Source: Euptelea pleiosperma (lineage: Eukaryota; Streptophyta; Magnoliopsida; Ranunculales; Eupteleaceae). Taken from it: a stretch of 64,000 bases of DNA. Both the position numbers and the translations under genes were made by a program. The stretch is from the NCBI GenBank assembly GCA_035048495.1, contig CM068543.1:28323751-28387750 (forward strand). The letters are read 5' to 3'. Under the pieces are notes generated by a model, which saw only the letters and a list, made by a program, of their open reading frames with translations, did no database searches and was not told the origin of the DNA. This document shows, piece after piece, positions 37,930 through 49,903 of the stretch; the stretch's first letter is position 1; the number at the start of each line of letters is the position of its first letter.

Positions 37930-38430
37930 CTGAGAGCTAAGGGCGCTACCGATCAAGAAGAGGATCGTCCAAGACTTCGATGAATGCTTCAATCAAGAAA
38001 AGGGTTTTGACAGAGAAGCATCCCATGACCTTTGGAGCTAAGGGCGCTACCGATCAAGAAGATGACCGTCCAAATTTTATGGAATGCTACTCAATCGAGA
38101 GAAGGGGTAAGGGAAAGAAACGTCCATTGAAATCTCAGAGCTAAGGGCGCTACCGATCAAGAAGAGGATCGTCCAAGACTCCGATGAATGCTTCAATCGT
38201 GGAGAAGGGTTTTGACAGAGAAGCATCCCATGACCTTTGGAGCTAAGGGCGCTACCGATCAAGAAGAGGATCGTCCAAATTTCATGGAATGCTGTTCAAT
38301 CGAGAGAAGGGTTTTGACAGAGAAGCATCCCATGACCTTTGGAGCTAAGGGCGCTACCGATCAAGAAGAGGACCGTCCAAATTTCATGGAATGCTGCTCA
38401 ATCGTGGAATCCACATCGACTCTTACCGGC
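37930..38430. repeat. Five-copy 102-bp tandem array in solo LTR G
   Basis: The anchor GCTAAGGGCGCTACCGATCA occurs at 37936, 38037, 38140, 38242 and 38344 (spacings 101, 103, 102, 102). Units contain CAAGAAGAGGATCGTCCAA and GAGAAGCATCCCATGACC. The last units stay in one open frame (38188-38466) because 102 is a multiple of three. Coding is doubtful. Confidence 0.85.
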
Positions 38431-40609
38431 CGACAAGGTAGATGTGAATTGGCTAATGTACTATAATGTGCCCTAAAAAGCTCACCTTTTCACTCGCCGA
38501 AAGGAGTCGGCCAAGTGAATAGGCGATCGGCCTGAGAAGAGTATTAGGATCTAGAGAGAGAAAATGGACTTAGAAAGAGAAATTTCACTCTAGAGAGAGA
38601 ACATGGGATTAAGGATGTCACGTCCCTTCCATGTCATCTAGAGAGAGAAAGTAAGAGAAACTAGGTAGAAAGAGAAAGTCACTAACTCTAGAGAGAGAAA
38701 GTGAAATGTAGAGAGAGAAACTAGGATTTCTAGAGAGAGGAGAGAAATCCTAGAGAGAGAAAGTAGAAGATAGAGAGGAGATCTAGAGAGAGAAAGTAGA
38801 AGATAGAGAGAGAAAGTAGAGAAGAGAGAGAAACTCACCATAGTACTTACCGAAATGAAGATAGCATGGTGTCGGCCATTGATTAGGTCAAGTAAGTGCA
38901 CTTGCATGGAAATGATGAGGCTAGTGGCTGCAAGGTTGGCCATGATGATGGACCACGTGAAGTCGGGATCATTGTGCATGGGATGTGGCCATGGTGTGCA
39001 CTAATGATGGTGTGCTCAGTCCGTGGAGGGGGCAGCATTAGAGTTCCAAGAAGAAGGTGCAGGCCAAGGTTTTGTTGGCTAGACAGGCAGCACATGGAAG
39101 ATGGTTCACGGCCTAGCTGTGGAGCTTGCAGAGGTGACCGAATGAGAGATGAACGGTGGCTGAAGGGATGGAGAAGAGTGTGCACACGAGCAGCGTGGTG
39201 TGGTGGCTCACATGTAGAGGAAGAACACCACAGCTGTGGTGCTTTTGGGGCAGCAAGGTGGCTATAGGTTGACGAATACGGGCATGAGCAGGGTGTTGCT
39301 GACCAGCTGTTATGAAGAGGAGCACTAGTTGGATGTGCCTGCAACCACGTTGGAGAGAAGGGGCATGGAGATGCAGGTTCGGTGGTGGAGATCTGAGGAG
39401 AGGGAGAAGATGACCGACCAGCAAGGTGGAGAAGCTGTAGTGATCAAAACAACAACTGAGGATTTCCGGAGTTGCAGGTGTTGCCGGTGCGTTGTGGGAG
39501 ATGCGGTTGCTGTGGTGTTTCACCGTTTGCAGGTGGAGAAGCCACCTCGGCCAAGTGATGGTGAAGACGAAGAAGAAGAAGGAGGATGAGGAATCAAAGT
39601 GGCTGGTTGCTGGTTCGTTTGTGAATGGTGGAGTCCGTGAGGAACAACCCACGATTTGCAGTAATGTGAAGAGCACCACCAAAAATACCGGCCAAAGATG
39701 GAGGTTTTCTGGTTTGCAAGTGGTGAGAGAGAGAGGCTGAGAGAGGAGCAGCAGCGTCAAGATTCACCTGCTGGTCCATTCGGTGCAACAGACCGTGGCA
39801 AGGTGTGGAGAAAAACATGTCCTCGCCTTGGAAGGAGGTGGCTGGAGCAAGGAGCCAACGGGTCCAGCAGGTTGTGGAGCCCTTGAAACTCACCTGTGCG
39901 GGGCATTGGATGAAGACCAGCAAGGTCTGTTTTTGCACAGCAAGTTTGTTGTTCCTTCGCGCTGGTGTTGGTGCACAGCGTGATGGAGTTTCGAGTTGCT
40001 TGCTGGTGTGGACAGACATGCACAGATCGAGCATGCAAGAGAGAAGCAGGTGGCCTTCGTGTGGGAGATGTAGGTGCACCATGTTGCAGCAGGTTGCAAA
40101 CCTTCCCAAAGTAGAGGGCGTTTAGGCGTGCTACGAGTGGCGAGGCTTCTCGGGTAAGGAACGTCCCAGCAGCTTCAGAGGAGGAACGGTGATATCATGT
40201 GCTGCTCATGGCCGGAAGTTGCTGGTTGCAACTCCGGCAACTAGGGAGGAGGTGAAACGTGGTGGAGGAAAAGAGAAAGGTGGTGGATCCACAATGAGGA
40301 AGAAAAGGATGGCTAGCAAGTGTGGTTGCATAGCATGGAAGAGGCTGAACAGCAAGTTGCTATTGAAGGAGACCGGAGTTGCAGGTTTTGGAAATGGTGG
40401 TAGCGTGTTCTGGATATGCTTCAACCCTGCAAGTTCGATGAGATGCACCAGTAGGTGCTGGTTTAGATGGGGATCCTACCGGAGAGAAGAAGGTATGCAC
40501 ATCAGCAGCGTGGGTGCTTCCATGGCGGAGAAAAGTGCGCCCAGGGTATCCGTTTGGTGGAGAAGAGCACATGGCTTCCGGGGAGGTTTCCGACTTGCAA
40601 TTGAGGTGT

Positions 40610-40629
40610 GAGTTGCAGACCTGCAACTC
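40610..40629. repeat. LTR hairpin in solo LTR G
   Basis: GAGTTGCAG and CTGCAACTC pair perfectly around AC, the same centre as hairpin 2 of E. Weaker relatives lie at 40211-40238 (with a bulge) and half-copies near 39465 and 40372. Confidence 0.65.
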
Positions 40630-42082
40630 CGTTTTGTAAGTCTGAACGTGACAATGGTGGTAAGGGAGAACAGTAACAACACCACCATGGGGAGGAGCAT
40701 GCCTGAACTAGCAAGGGTTTGAAGTGGGAAAGAGGGCAGCAAGGAGGAGCCCATAGCTCCTCTTGTTTTTCTCGCCAAGGGATCCAAGAAGAAGAGAGGT
40801 GGGAGCCCTTTTTTGAGAGAGAGTCGTAGGTGAGATAGATTTAGAGAGATGTGAGAGGTTAGTTAGAGAACGTGGGGGAGATAGTTGAGAGATTAGAGGG
40901 ATGAGATGGGAGATTCGTGGAATGAAGAGAGAGAAATGGTCAAGGAAGACCAATTCTCTCACATTCATGATGTGGGCTCAAGAGGTAATGGGCCTTACTA
41001 ATTAAGTTAGGCCTTGGCCCACTTTATTCAAGTGAGGCCTTGGCCATAGACATGGGATAGATGAGAGAGAGTAAGGGTAAATGGCCAAAAAGGCCATGGG
41101 CCCTTCTATTGAAGTGAAGCCTTGGCCCACTCTAATTCTTTTTGGTCATGAGCCCTAGGCCGTGGCGTTATGTGAGTGGGCCGTTTGGCCATTAGCATTG
41201 TGGGCCACCATTGAAGGCCTTGGGGCCACATGATTAGATTAGTGAAGATAGAGGGATGATGATTGGGTCAAACTCGAGATTGGCGAACCGTTAAATCTAG
41301 AGAGATCGAACGGTCCGAAGGATGATCTAACGGTCCGATGGAAGATCAACGGTGGAAAAGCTATGGGAGATGAGATAGAACTAGAGGAGAGGAGATCGAA
41401 GGTTAGGATGATCGATCTGAGGATTGGGGTGGTCGATCTGAGGATCTAATGGTAGGATGAGATGATAGAAGAGTTAGATGTTAGGGTTTAGAGAGATAGA
41501 AAGAAAATTAGGAGAGAGGAGAGAGAAAATAACACAAAATAAAGGCAACAAAGCTGGCGGAAGGGTCTTGAACCCTGATCTTCAATGTAATCTTCAGTCG
41601 GCTTCACCAAATACGTAAGCCGTCATTTTATGTCCTTGAGTGCGGCTTTTAATCACTTTGGCCCGTCTCTCGGTCTTTAGGTTTGCCTCTCTCTTGAATC
41701 TTTATCTGGCTCTCTGATCCTCTGACTTGACCCGTACTTGGCCTGTATCTTCTAGTCATAGCCTGATGGCTCTTTTAAGCTTTGATATTAGGCTTCTATG
41801 GTTGATCGTGGGTCCGCAAGTCTCGAGAATAGCCCGATCGGGTTTCCTGCAATAACGAAAAAGCGCGTAATGAGACTTAATCAAAACGGCTTCATATATA
41901 GACTTCCAAAAATGTGTTTAATGCATGCAAATATACCATTTCGTCAAGAAAAGTGCGTTCTACGCAATGAAAGAGACTCTTACATAAAAAAGTGGATAAA
42001 TAGGGAAGTTTAACGTAGGAGAGTGTGATAACGCTAAAGGATAATGGCTTAAAATAAGCACTTTTAAGCGAATATCATCTCC

Positions 42083-44179
42083 CGAGAGAAGACCCATATT
42101 CCCATATTAGAAATTCCAGCATGTCATCCTACTTTTCAAGAATTAGAACCTTAATGATGACAATGTACGTCTGCGAGTTTTCCAATTCTTGCTCAAAGAC
42201 CGAGCCTCAGATTGGCTCTACTCTATACCCGCTGATTCAATCAGCAGTTGGAAAGAGTTAGTGGGCAAATTCATGTCTAAATTCTACCTCATGACTCGGA
42301 CCAACCAAATGAAGCAACTCATCCAGGACTTCCGACAGAAGTCCGATGAAAATTTTTTTGAAGCGTGGGATAGATTCTAAGACTACGTGACTAAGTGTCC
42401 CCACCATAGCATCGACAAGGGCAATCTTGTCCACATCTTCTACAAGGGACTTACCGATGAGTCCCGGACCATGGTAGAGTCAATGTGCCAGGAAAAATTC
42501 CTACACCAAACTCCGACCGATGCATACAAATTCTTGGGAGAGTTAGAAGAAAACTCTCAACATTGGACGACTGACTCAGAGTTCAGTCGAGCCACTTCGG
42601 TCCAAAGGACAACCAAGGGACATGATGCTACAGTTGATACTGAGCTTCGATCGGTCATTCAAGAGTTGAGCAAGTCAGTCTCGGCACTGGCTGTGTCAGT
42701 ACAAAAGCCTACTCAATAATCTACCCTAGTCATGCATGTGGGACACGAGAGCCCTATGAAATCCTGCACCCTTTATCTGCAACCCTCCCATACTTCTGAG
42801 CATTGTCCTTTGAATGAAGGATGGTCTACTCCTCTTCAGGAAGAAGTTTATGCTTTCAACACATACAAACCACAAACTCAGAACTCGTATAGTCAATCTT
42901 ATCATCCTGACACGAGAAACCACCCTAACTTCTCTTGGAGGCCTCAATCTACTCAACCGCAAGCTCAACCTCAGCGTTACACTCAAGGCATGTATCCTCC
43001 TGGGTTCAATCAACCCAATAGGCAATTCAATCAGGGTTAGTACCAGCAGAGTCAGTACCCATCTACTCAAAACCAGCAATTCCAACAGGGTCAGTACTCT
43101 GGACAACCAAGCACATTTCAAAGTCAGCTATCCCACAGACCTTTCAGAACCAACAAATTGTCCCCACTACTTCTCCATCCTACAACTATAATGCCCTAAT
43201 GAGCTCTAGTTGAGAATTGGTGCCTCAGCTCCCATTAGCTGCCCCCAACAGTCGGTCCCCAAATTTGGTATCGAGGACCTTCTAGCTCAACTCATTACTC
43301 AGCAACAACAATCCATGCTTTGTCTAGAGCAACGCTTAGGCAACCTGGAAGCTGAGAAAGCTAAAGGCATCTTCCCTAGCCAACCCATCGCTAACCCAAA
43401 AGGAAATGCCAAAGGAGCAGTATATGAGATCGGTTCCCAATCTCAGAGCCAGAATGAGAACTGTCAAGGGGAGGTGCAAGCTGTAACCACCCTACGGTCA
43501 GAAAAAATTGTGGACATGGGAGTCCAACCACCGCCGGTGCCATCTCCAACACCCATCACTCGTATAGAGGAAACTAGTACCAATCCCACATCTGTTTCTT
43601 CTACCTCTACACCAACATCAGATATCCCTGTGCAGAAATCTAAGGCTAAAGACAAATCCATTTGTCGAGTAAAGCCTCCCTTCCCGGACAGACTTGTCCA
43701 AGATAAGCGGGATCAACAATTCTCAGAGATCTTAGATGTCTTTAAAGACGTCCAGATCAATATCCCATTCCTTTCTACTATCAAGCAAATCCCCTCCTAT
43801 GCCAAATTGCTCAAGGACTTGTGCACAATCAAGCGGCGTACACATGTACCCAAAGCTGCCTTCTTGGCAGAAAAAGCTACCGCATTCATTCAACGCAACA
43901 GTGTGATCAAACACAAAGATCCGGGTAGCCCAACTGTCCAATGCGAAATTGGAGACAATTTTAGCTGCACTGCCTTGCTAGATTTAGGGGCTAGCGTAAA
44001 CCTCATACCGTTCTCGGTATATCAGCAGTTAGGACTGAAAGATATGAAGCCTACCAATGTCACCTTGAAATTGGCTGATCAGTCCATCAAGATTCAAGAA
44101 GAATCATTAAAGATGTCTTAGTAAAAGTCGCTGACTTTTATTATCCTGTGGACTTTATCATTCTCGACACCGAGCCGTA
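42083..44179 (+). pseudogene. Gag to protease of element B (decayed)
   Basis: This resumes the B polyprotein after G. It contains the gag core (about 42190-42560), a zinc knuckle region with CTLYLQPSHTSEHC at about 42768-42810 (second Cys changed to Tyr), a Gln-rich linker and the protease with [12 protein letters not shown] near 43980. Stops at about 42378, 42717 and 43039, plus small indels near 43120-43210 and 44090, break the frame. It ends abruptly at 44179, in the equivalent of E position 8032, where it meets a reversed protease fragment of A. RT, RNase H, integrase and the 3' LTR of B are missing. Confidence 0.9.
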
Positions 44180-44794
44180 GAGTGTCACAGAAGACACAGA
44201 TAGTAGAGGTTTTACCTCGATAGGTAAAGGGAGGATAGGTTCTCTGGCCATGGTTATCAGAGGCTCGAACTCGATGAGTGGAGCGGGGATATCTATTAGT
44301 GGAGCAGTCTCCAAAAGATCGTTGAGATCAGAAATGGCTGACTCTGTTGCAAAGTCAGCCCCAAAGTGTGCTAGACACTATTTAAGAATATCTTCGGTGG
44401 AGTCTGGGATTAGACTCTCAACGGCACACATTTCATCAGCCACATCGCGATCGGCATCCTGTTGCATTAGACGAAAGATATTAACCTCAGCTTTGAGGTT
44501 ACTGAAAGCAATTGACATGTTTCCGTCCTGACACCCGATGTGTGCATTCGCAGTGGCAAGGAATGGGCGGCCTAAGATGACTGGAATGCGGTTATCCTGA
44601 CACGGCTTTGTGTTAAGAATGATAAAGTCTACAGGATAATAAAAGTCAGCGACTTTCACTAGAACATCTTCAATGATTCCTCTTGGAATCTTAATAGACT
44701 GATCAGCCAATTTTAGGGTGACATTGGTAGGCTTCATATCTTTCAGTCTTAACTACTGATATACCGAGAACGGTATGAGGTTGACGCTAGCCCC
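44180..44794 (-). pseudogene. Gypsy element A, protease fragment
   Basis: On the minus strand this matches E from about 7835 to 8440. It covers the end of protease ([30 protein letters not shown]) and part of the protease-RT linker. A stop follows ILK at about 44378. It is the same orientation as the A pieces at 28301-29229 and 1-1097. The A sequence between them that encodes RT (E positions about 8440-9560) is absent. The right end is cut by copia fragment H. Confidence 0.85.
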
Positions 44795-45175
44795 TATGTC
44801 CAATCGATTGGGTATAGGTGTCCAATCAATTGGACTATCCCAATAGTCAATATCTTTGACTCAGACTCGGGTCTGTCCAGTGACTAGGTTTGACCATTAT
44901 ATTTTATTCATTTTAACCAATTCTTATGACCACTAAGTCACTTACCTTCCTAATCGAGCGTACACGATCTTTAACTGACAAATGGGTAGTTACTCAGATG
45001 ACTCCTGTCGTCAACCATCTGATTCTTGCTGTCTGTCTTCTAGTCTTCACGTAGTTTGCGAAGTATGTGTACCACGACATCTCCACACTACACTAGTGCT
45101 CGTAGGAACGGTTATAATAATATTTTTATGTCAAACAGAATCTTTACCAAATTGAATATGAAAATATTCCTTATA
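44795..45175 (-). mobile_element. Copia LTR fragment H
   Basis: It matches the first about 380 bp of the LTRs of D, with GTCCAATCGATTGG, CTTGACTCAGACTCG-like, GACTAGGTTTGACCATTATA and the end GAAAATATTCCTTATA. It is truncated on the left. Its arrival went with loss of the 3' part of the A LTR, its primer site, leader and gag. It holds two copies of the CCAATCGATTGG-type palindrome. Confidence 0.8.
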
Positions 45176-47287
45176 GGAGGAACACGGTGTAGAAGACCAC
45201 CTACAAGAGCTGCAGGTGCTCACGGCATCAAGGTGGGGAGATGGTGGAGTTGTAGATCTGGAAGAGCGCTGGTCGTTCTTGAGGTGGTTGACCCGAACGG
45301 TGGGAAGAAAATGGTTCTCAGGCAATAACCGTTGCTGCCCCTTGGTAGCAACATGACAAGGAGAGGAGGTTGGTTTGAGAGAGAGAGGGGAGTAGCGACG
45401 ATGGTGGAGTGCGATTGAAGGGGAAGGAGACATCTTCCCAAGCCTTGGAGGTTGAAGCCGACCCGAGTTGCAGGTCTACAACTCCGGTGAGTGGAGGAGC
45501 TTTCCTTGCTGCTGTGGTAGAACAGCCATGTGGAAGGGGCTGCAACTTTCTAGATGGGTGGCAAAGGAGAAGGCAGCAAGGAGGACGACAATGGAGGGTT
45601 GCAGGTTGTTCTGTCGAGACTTGTGCAGGTTTCAGGCGAGCTTCTCGCCAGAATCAATGGAGAAGAGAACGGGGGTGCGTGATTGCACGTGGCCAGTATT
45701 TGCAAGTTTTGGCCATAGGATTTGTGGACCCACAACAGTGGTTGTTGTTTCTACCAAAAGAGGAGAAGAAGAAGGTGGGAATGAATGGATAAATAGAGTG
45801 CTTACGGTATGTTGGGGAGCAAGTAGGTTGGAGGAGATGATGGCCAGCAACGGTGGTGGAACTCAAGGCTCCTCTCTTGTTTTTGCTCAAGAGAGCTCTC
45901 GTGAGTGAGATATATCCGAGATTGAAAGCGTAGTAGCTCTCTTTTTGAGAGAGAATGAGAGAGGTTGTTAGGGAGATAGAATAGGGAGAGGGCAAAGGGA
46001 GGATTTGTTCCTCCCTCGAGTACCAACGTGAGAGAGGAAGGAGGTGAGTACGTCGGGAATAGTGGGAGAGTTGGTCAAAGTTGACTTCTTCTCCCATGGG
46101 CTTGAGTTGTGGGCCATTGAATTGGGGCCCATGGGTTTAAGGATGAGTGTGGGAGAGAGGGATGCTTTGGGCTTGGGCTTTAATGATGTGGGCCTTTGAG
46201 GTGAAGGCCATGGGGGTCCAAAGAGTGCTAGTGGGCCACTTGACAATGGGCTATGTGGCTGATGTGGCATGAGAGTTGGGTCCAAGTGTTGATTTGCCAT
46301 AGGCCTTGGATGATAGTGGCTAATGGGCTAAGAATTGGTGTCAGACCGTGGGCCCGCTAGTGGATAGGCCATAGGATAGTAAGTTATGGGCCAATATTGA
46401 ACATGCTACATGTCGGCCAATGGGCCAACAAGATAATGGACCTAAGGATAGGTGAGTCAGTGGGCCACTAGGATAATGGGTAATGAGAGAGTGGATGGCC
46501 AAGATTTTGGGTGGATCGCTAGGTCGAACCGAGATTGGCGAACCATCAAATCTAGAAAGATCCAACGGTTCGATGGATGATCTAATGGTGGAAAAACTAT
46601 GGGAGATGGGATCGAGCTAGAGGATAGGAGATCGGAGGTTATATGATGAAGATCTGAGGGTTATGATGATAGATTGGATGGTCAAATGGATAATTGGGTG
46701 GTGAGATGTGGGCAATTAGAGAGATGGAAGAGAGAGGAGAGAGAAAATGATACAAAATAAAGGCAAAAGAACTGGTGGAGGGTCCTGAACCCTGATCTTC
46801 AATGTAATCTTCAATTGGCTTCACCAATCACGTAAGCTGTCATTTTATGTCCTTGGGTGCGGCTTTGAATCACTTTGGTCCATCTCTTGGTCTGCATCTT
46901 TGCCTCTCTCTTGGTTCTCGGTCTAGCTCTACGATCCACTGACTTGACCCGTACTTGGCATGTATCTTCTAGTCATAGCCTGTTGGCTTCTTAAGCTTTG
47001 GTATTAGGCTTCTATGGTTGATCATGGGCCCGCCAGTCCTCAAGAATCGCCCGATCAGGTTTCCTGCAAGAGAAAAGCACGTAATGAGACTCGATCAAAA
47101 CGGCTTCATATCTAGACTTCCATAAATGTGTTTAATGCATGCAAATATATCATTTCGTCCAGAAAAGTATGTTCTACGCAATAAAAAAGACTCTTAAGTA
47201 GAAAAGTAGATAAATAGAGAAGTTTTACGTAGGAGAGTGTGATAACGCTAAAGGATAATGGCTTAAAATAAGCACTTTTAAGCGAAT
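45176..47287 (-). repeat. 5' LTR of gypsy element A (3' end missing)
   Basis: Read on the minus strand it starts TGATATTCGC at 47287 and follows the family LTR pattern (ACGTAGGAGAG, GCATGCAAATATA and CCAATCTCGG-type motifs on the plus strand). It holds a decayed member of the LTR hairpin family near 45464-45487. The 3' part of the LTR is lost at H. The expected target duplication on the right is TCACA (47288-47292); the left partner is outside the window. Frames on both strands at 45220-46300 are not recognisable proteins. Confidence 0.82.
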
Positions 47288-48214
47288 ATCATCACACTAG
47301 TACTTTAAGACTTCTAGGTCAAGTTTCTATATGGTAGACCTAAGCTGAGTAAAGATCAAGCTCTTGGCTTCGATCAAGAAGAGAAAAAGCTCACAATATA
47401 TTAATGAGAACTAAATGCTTTTTGCTCTTATAATGAACACTCTTGATAAATAAAATTTTCTTCTCTGTATTCCAATGTATATTTAATGAGTCTAGAGGGG
47501 GTTATATTTATAGAATTCATAGCCCTGAGTCTATTGATAAGTGGGGGAAGTGGAAACTAGAATTTTGGATTTAAAAAGACTCAATCCATGTGAAGTCCAA
47601 TCGATTGTATTTTGAGTCTAATCGATTGAGCTAAGGCCAATCAGTTGTACTCTGGGTCCAATCGATTGGGCTTGTACGGATGGGTTTTTCCTTCATAAAT
47701 CAAATCGATTATACCAAAGGTCAACTCGAAGAGTCTAATCAATTTCACAGAGGTTTCCAATCGATTGGGCTTTAGATAAATTTGGTCTCGTAGAGTCCAA
47801 TCGATTTCACAGAGGTCTCCAATCAATTGGGCTTGTCCAATTGATTGGCCTAAAAAGTTCAATCAATCGAACTTTCCCAAAAGTCAATAATCTTGACTTA
47901 GACTCGAATCTGTCCATTGACTAGGTTTGACCATTATATTTTATTCATTTTAAACCTATTCTTATGGCCACTAAGTCACTTACCTTCCTAAGCGAGCGTA
48001 CACGATCTATAACCGACAAATGTGCATTTATTCAGATGACTCCTGTCGTCAACCATCTGATTCTTGCTGTCTGTCTTTTAGTCTTCACGTAGTCGGCGAA
48101 GTATGCATACCACGACATCTTCAATACTACACTAGTGCTCGTAGGAACGGTCACAAGAATGTTTTATGTCACACGAAATCTTTGCCAAACTAAAATATGA
48201 AAATATTCTTTACA
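47288..48214 (-). repeat. 3' LTR of copia element D (truncated by insertion of A)
   Basis: It starts TGTAAAGAATATTTTC at 48214 (minus strand) and matches the 5' LTR at 52500-53332. About ten CCAATCGATTGG-like motifs lie in 47597-47870, upstream of an AT-rich TATA-like stretch near 47505. Confidence 0.85.
47597..47870. promoter_or_regulatory. Palindrome array CCAATCGATTGG in copia LTR U3
   Basis: Perfect 12-bp palindromes are at 47658-47669 and 47757-47768. Near matches are at 47597, 47619, 47637, 47701, 47733, 47797, 47818, 47835 and 47859. They sit about 90-370 bp upstream of the TATA-like site in element orientation. An enhancer role is inference. Confidence 0.6.
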
Positions 48215-48230
48215 ATCTTCCCCTTTGACA
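48215..48230 (-). promoter_or_regulatory. Polypurine tract of element D
   Basis: On the minus strand AAAGGGGAAGAT lies directly before the 3' LTR start TGTAAAGA, the usual copia arrangement. Confidence 0.8.
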
Positions 48231-49903
48231 ATTCTGTGACAAAAACATTTAATTATATAGAAGGTAAACAAAAATAGAATTACAATCCCACACTCGGAGA
48301 TAACAAATAAATAATAAAATATAAGCTTTAGATCTGTTCCCTGCACATTCTGCCAACAAAACATACCATGTACTATCATCAGCAGAAATAAATAAAATAA
48401 TTAAACATTGTACTGAGATAATTATGCACATCACAAGTTAGAGAAATTGAAAAAATAATAAAACAAAATTTTTCCACCTAAATTTCTCTCCCCTATCTTA
48501 TGCATCCACTTGTTTACCTCTATGATTTTTTTCTCCCCCTTTTTGTCATAGAATGACAAAGGTGTAGAATAATAAGTAGATCACTAACATGCATTGGATA
48601 TTATCATGAAACACAAGTACATTTAAAATATATAATAAAATACAAATAATATCATGTTATATAATAAGATAATAAGGTTTATACTCTGGAACAAATCAGC
48701 AAGAAAATAATACAGAGTATAGGCTCATTTTCCTAGTCCCCTATCAAAACTTTTCACATCAAATACCATTTTTAAAATAGCACAAGAAAAAATGATAAAT
48801 CAAGATAATAATATTCAAAAAAATGTTAAATTTCAATTCATTAATCAATCTTGATAGGCACTAAAATTGAGCTATTTAAAAAAATTAACTAAACATTTTA
48901 GTTCAATTTTATTTCATAAATAATATCAACTCTTTAGAATTTAGTGCAAGTCATAAAGCACTAGTAATCATAAATTCAAATATCAACAGTAATATCATCA
49001 AGTTTAAGTGATCTAATTTTAACTATGGTACATGATAGATTTTAGTAATAAATTCTCATATAAATTAGAATCTAGAGGTATCTTGTATTCGACCATAAAA
49101 TCATCATTAGAGCTCATTGGGTTCTCACATACGCTCTTGTACAAGTGTATTTGCTAATGGATAAGAATTTTTCTAGCAAATTGACTGTTTTTCACTTTTT
49201 TTTAAATGTGGTAGCTTTCACACTCCCCGTAGGTAGCCATTTTTTAAAGCAATAAGACTAAGGCTTTAATTTCAAACAAGACCATACAGAATGCTTTCAC
49301 TCTAGTTTTTGGAGGTACCTCTTTCCTATATATGAACTCTCACATTGGGAAGCCCGCAATTGATTATATTGAAGTTTCGAAATCTACCGAAGACAGGAAC
49401 ACTACTAACTTAAAGTTATAGTCAGTAGAGGTTTATTCTAATTCCAATAATACAAGATCTCACACCTCTATCAGATTCGTACCTACCAGTAATAATCAGT
49501 GTGCATGTGAAGATATATTAGATATACTGTATCAATAATCACCTAATGCAAGCTAGTAAAGTTGACCAATCATAATAATCGAAAGATATAATACTGAGAT
49601 TAGCAAAACTTTACTAACAATGTTAAGTCCTAGTTTCTTGAATGTTCTCAAAATTACTACTCATCAAAATTTACAATAATTAACAACTTTAACATTCTTC
49701 TTAACACTGAATCTTTTGATTTTTCTAAAAAAATTTAATTTTTTTATTCTTTAAAAGTAAAAAAAAAATAAAAAATAAATAAAGAAAATAAAAAAAAATA
49801 TCCCTCCACAAAGAATAAGAATGAAAATCAAGAAGGAATGAAGAGCTCATTGCTCAGAGATAGAACGATTCAGAATATTTTCCTTTAGAGAATCCTTTCT
49901 AAC
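48231..49903. other. AT-rich non-coding interior of element D
   Basis: This is the place where pol would be in a full copia element. It is very AT-rich, and I could find no remnant of integrase, RT or RNase H in it. Confidence 0.6.

Larger units (their letters stand above)
37546..42077 (-). mobile_element. Solo LTR G (4532 bp), same gypsy family, reversed
   Basis: Read on the minus strand it starts TGATATTCGC (42077) and ends CTTTCA (37546). It is flanked by an exact 5-bp duplication TCTCC (37541-37545 and 42078-42082) inside the gag of B. No internal region is left, so it is a solo LTR. It is 1.7 kb longer than the E LTRs. The extra length includes a five-unit 102-bp array (about 37930-38430), GAGAGAAA-rich DNA at 38550-38850, and a long segment at 38880-40970 with several overlapping open frames on both strands that look like no known protein. 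Confidence 0.92.

Noticed and set aside
37930..38430. Regular repeats considered as a CRISPR array
   Set aside because: Units are long, adjacent and diverged, without unique spacers, and the DNA is a plant retrotransposon LTR.
39113..40109. Overlapping frames of 171-215 codons in solo LTR G
   Set aside because: Low-complexity, present on both strands, in a non-coding LTR, with no recognisable domain.
43983..44794. B and A protease pieces considered as one palindromic transposon
   Set aside because: The A fragment has the same orientation as the other A pieces and the flanks lack a shared target duplication, so two nested elements plus a deletion explain it.
45220..46300. Frames of 75-147 codons on both strands in the LTR of A
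   Set aside because: They lie in LTR sequence rich in GAGAGA and GGCC words and match no known protein.
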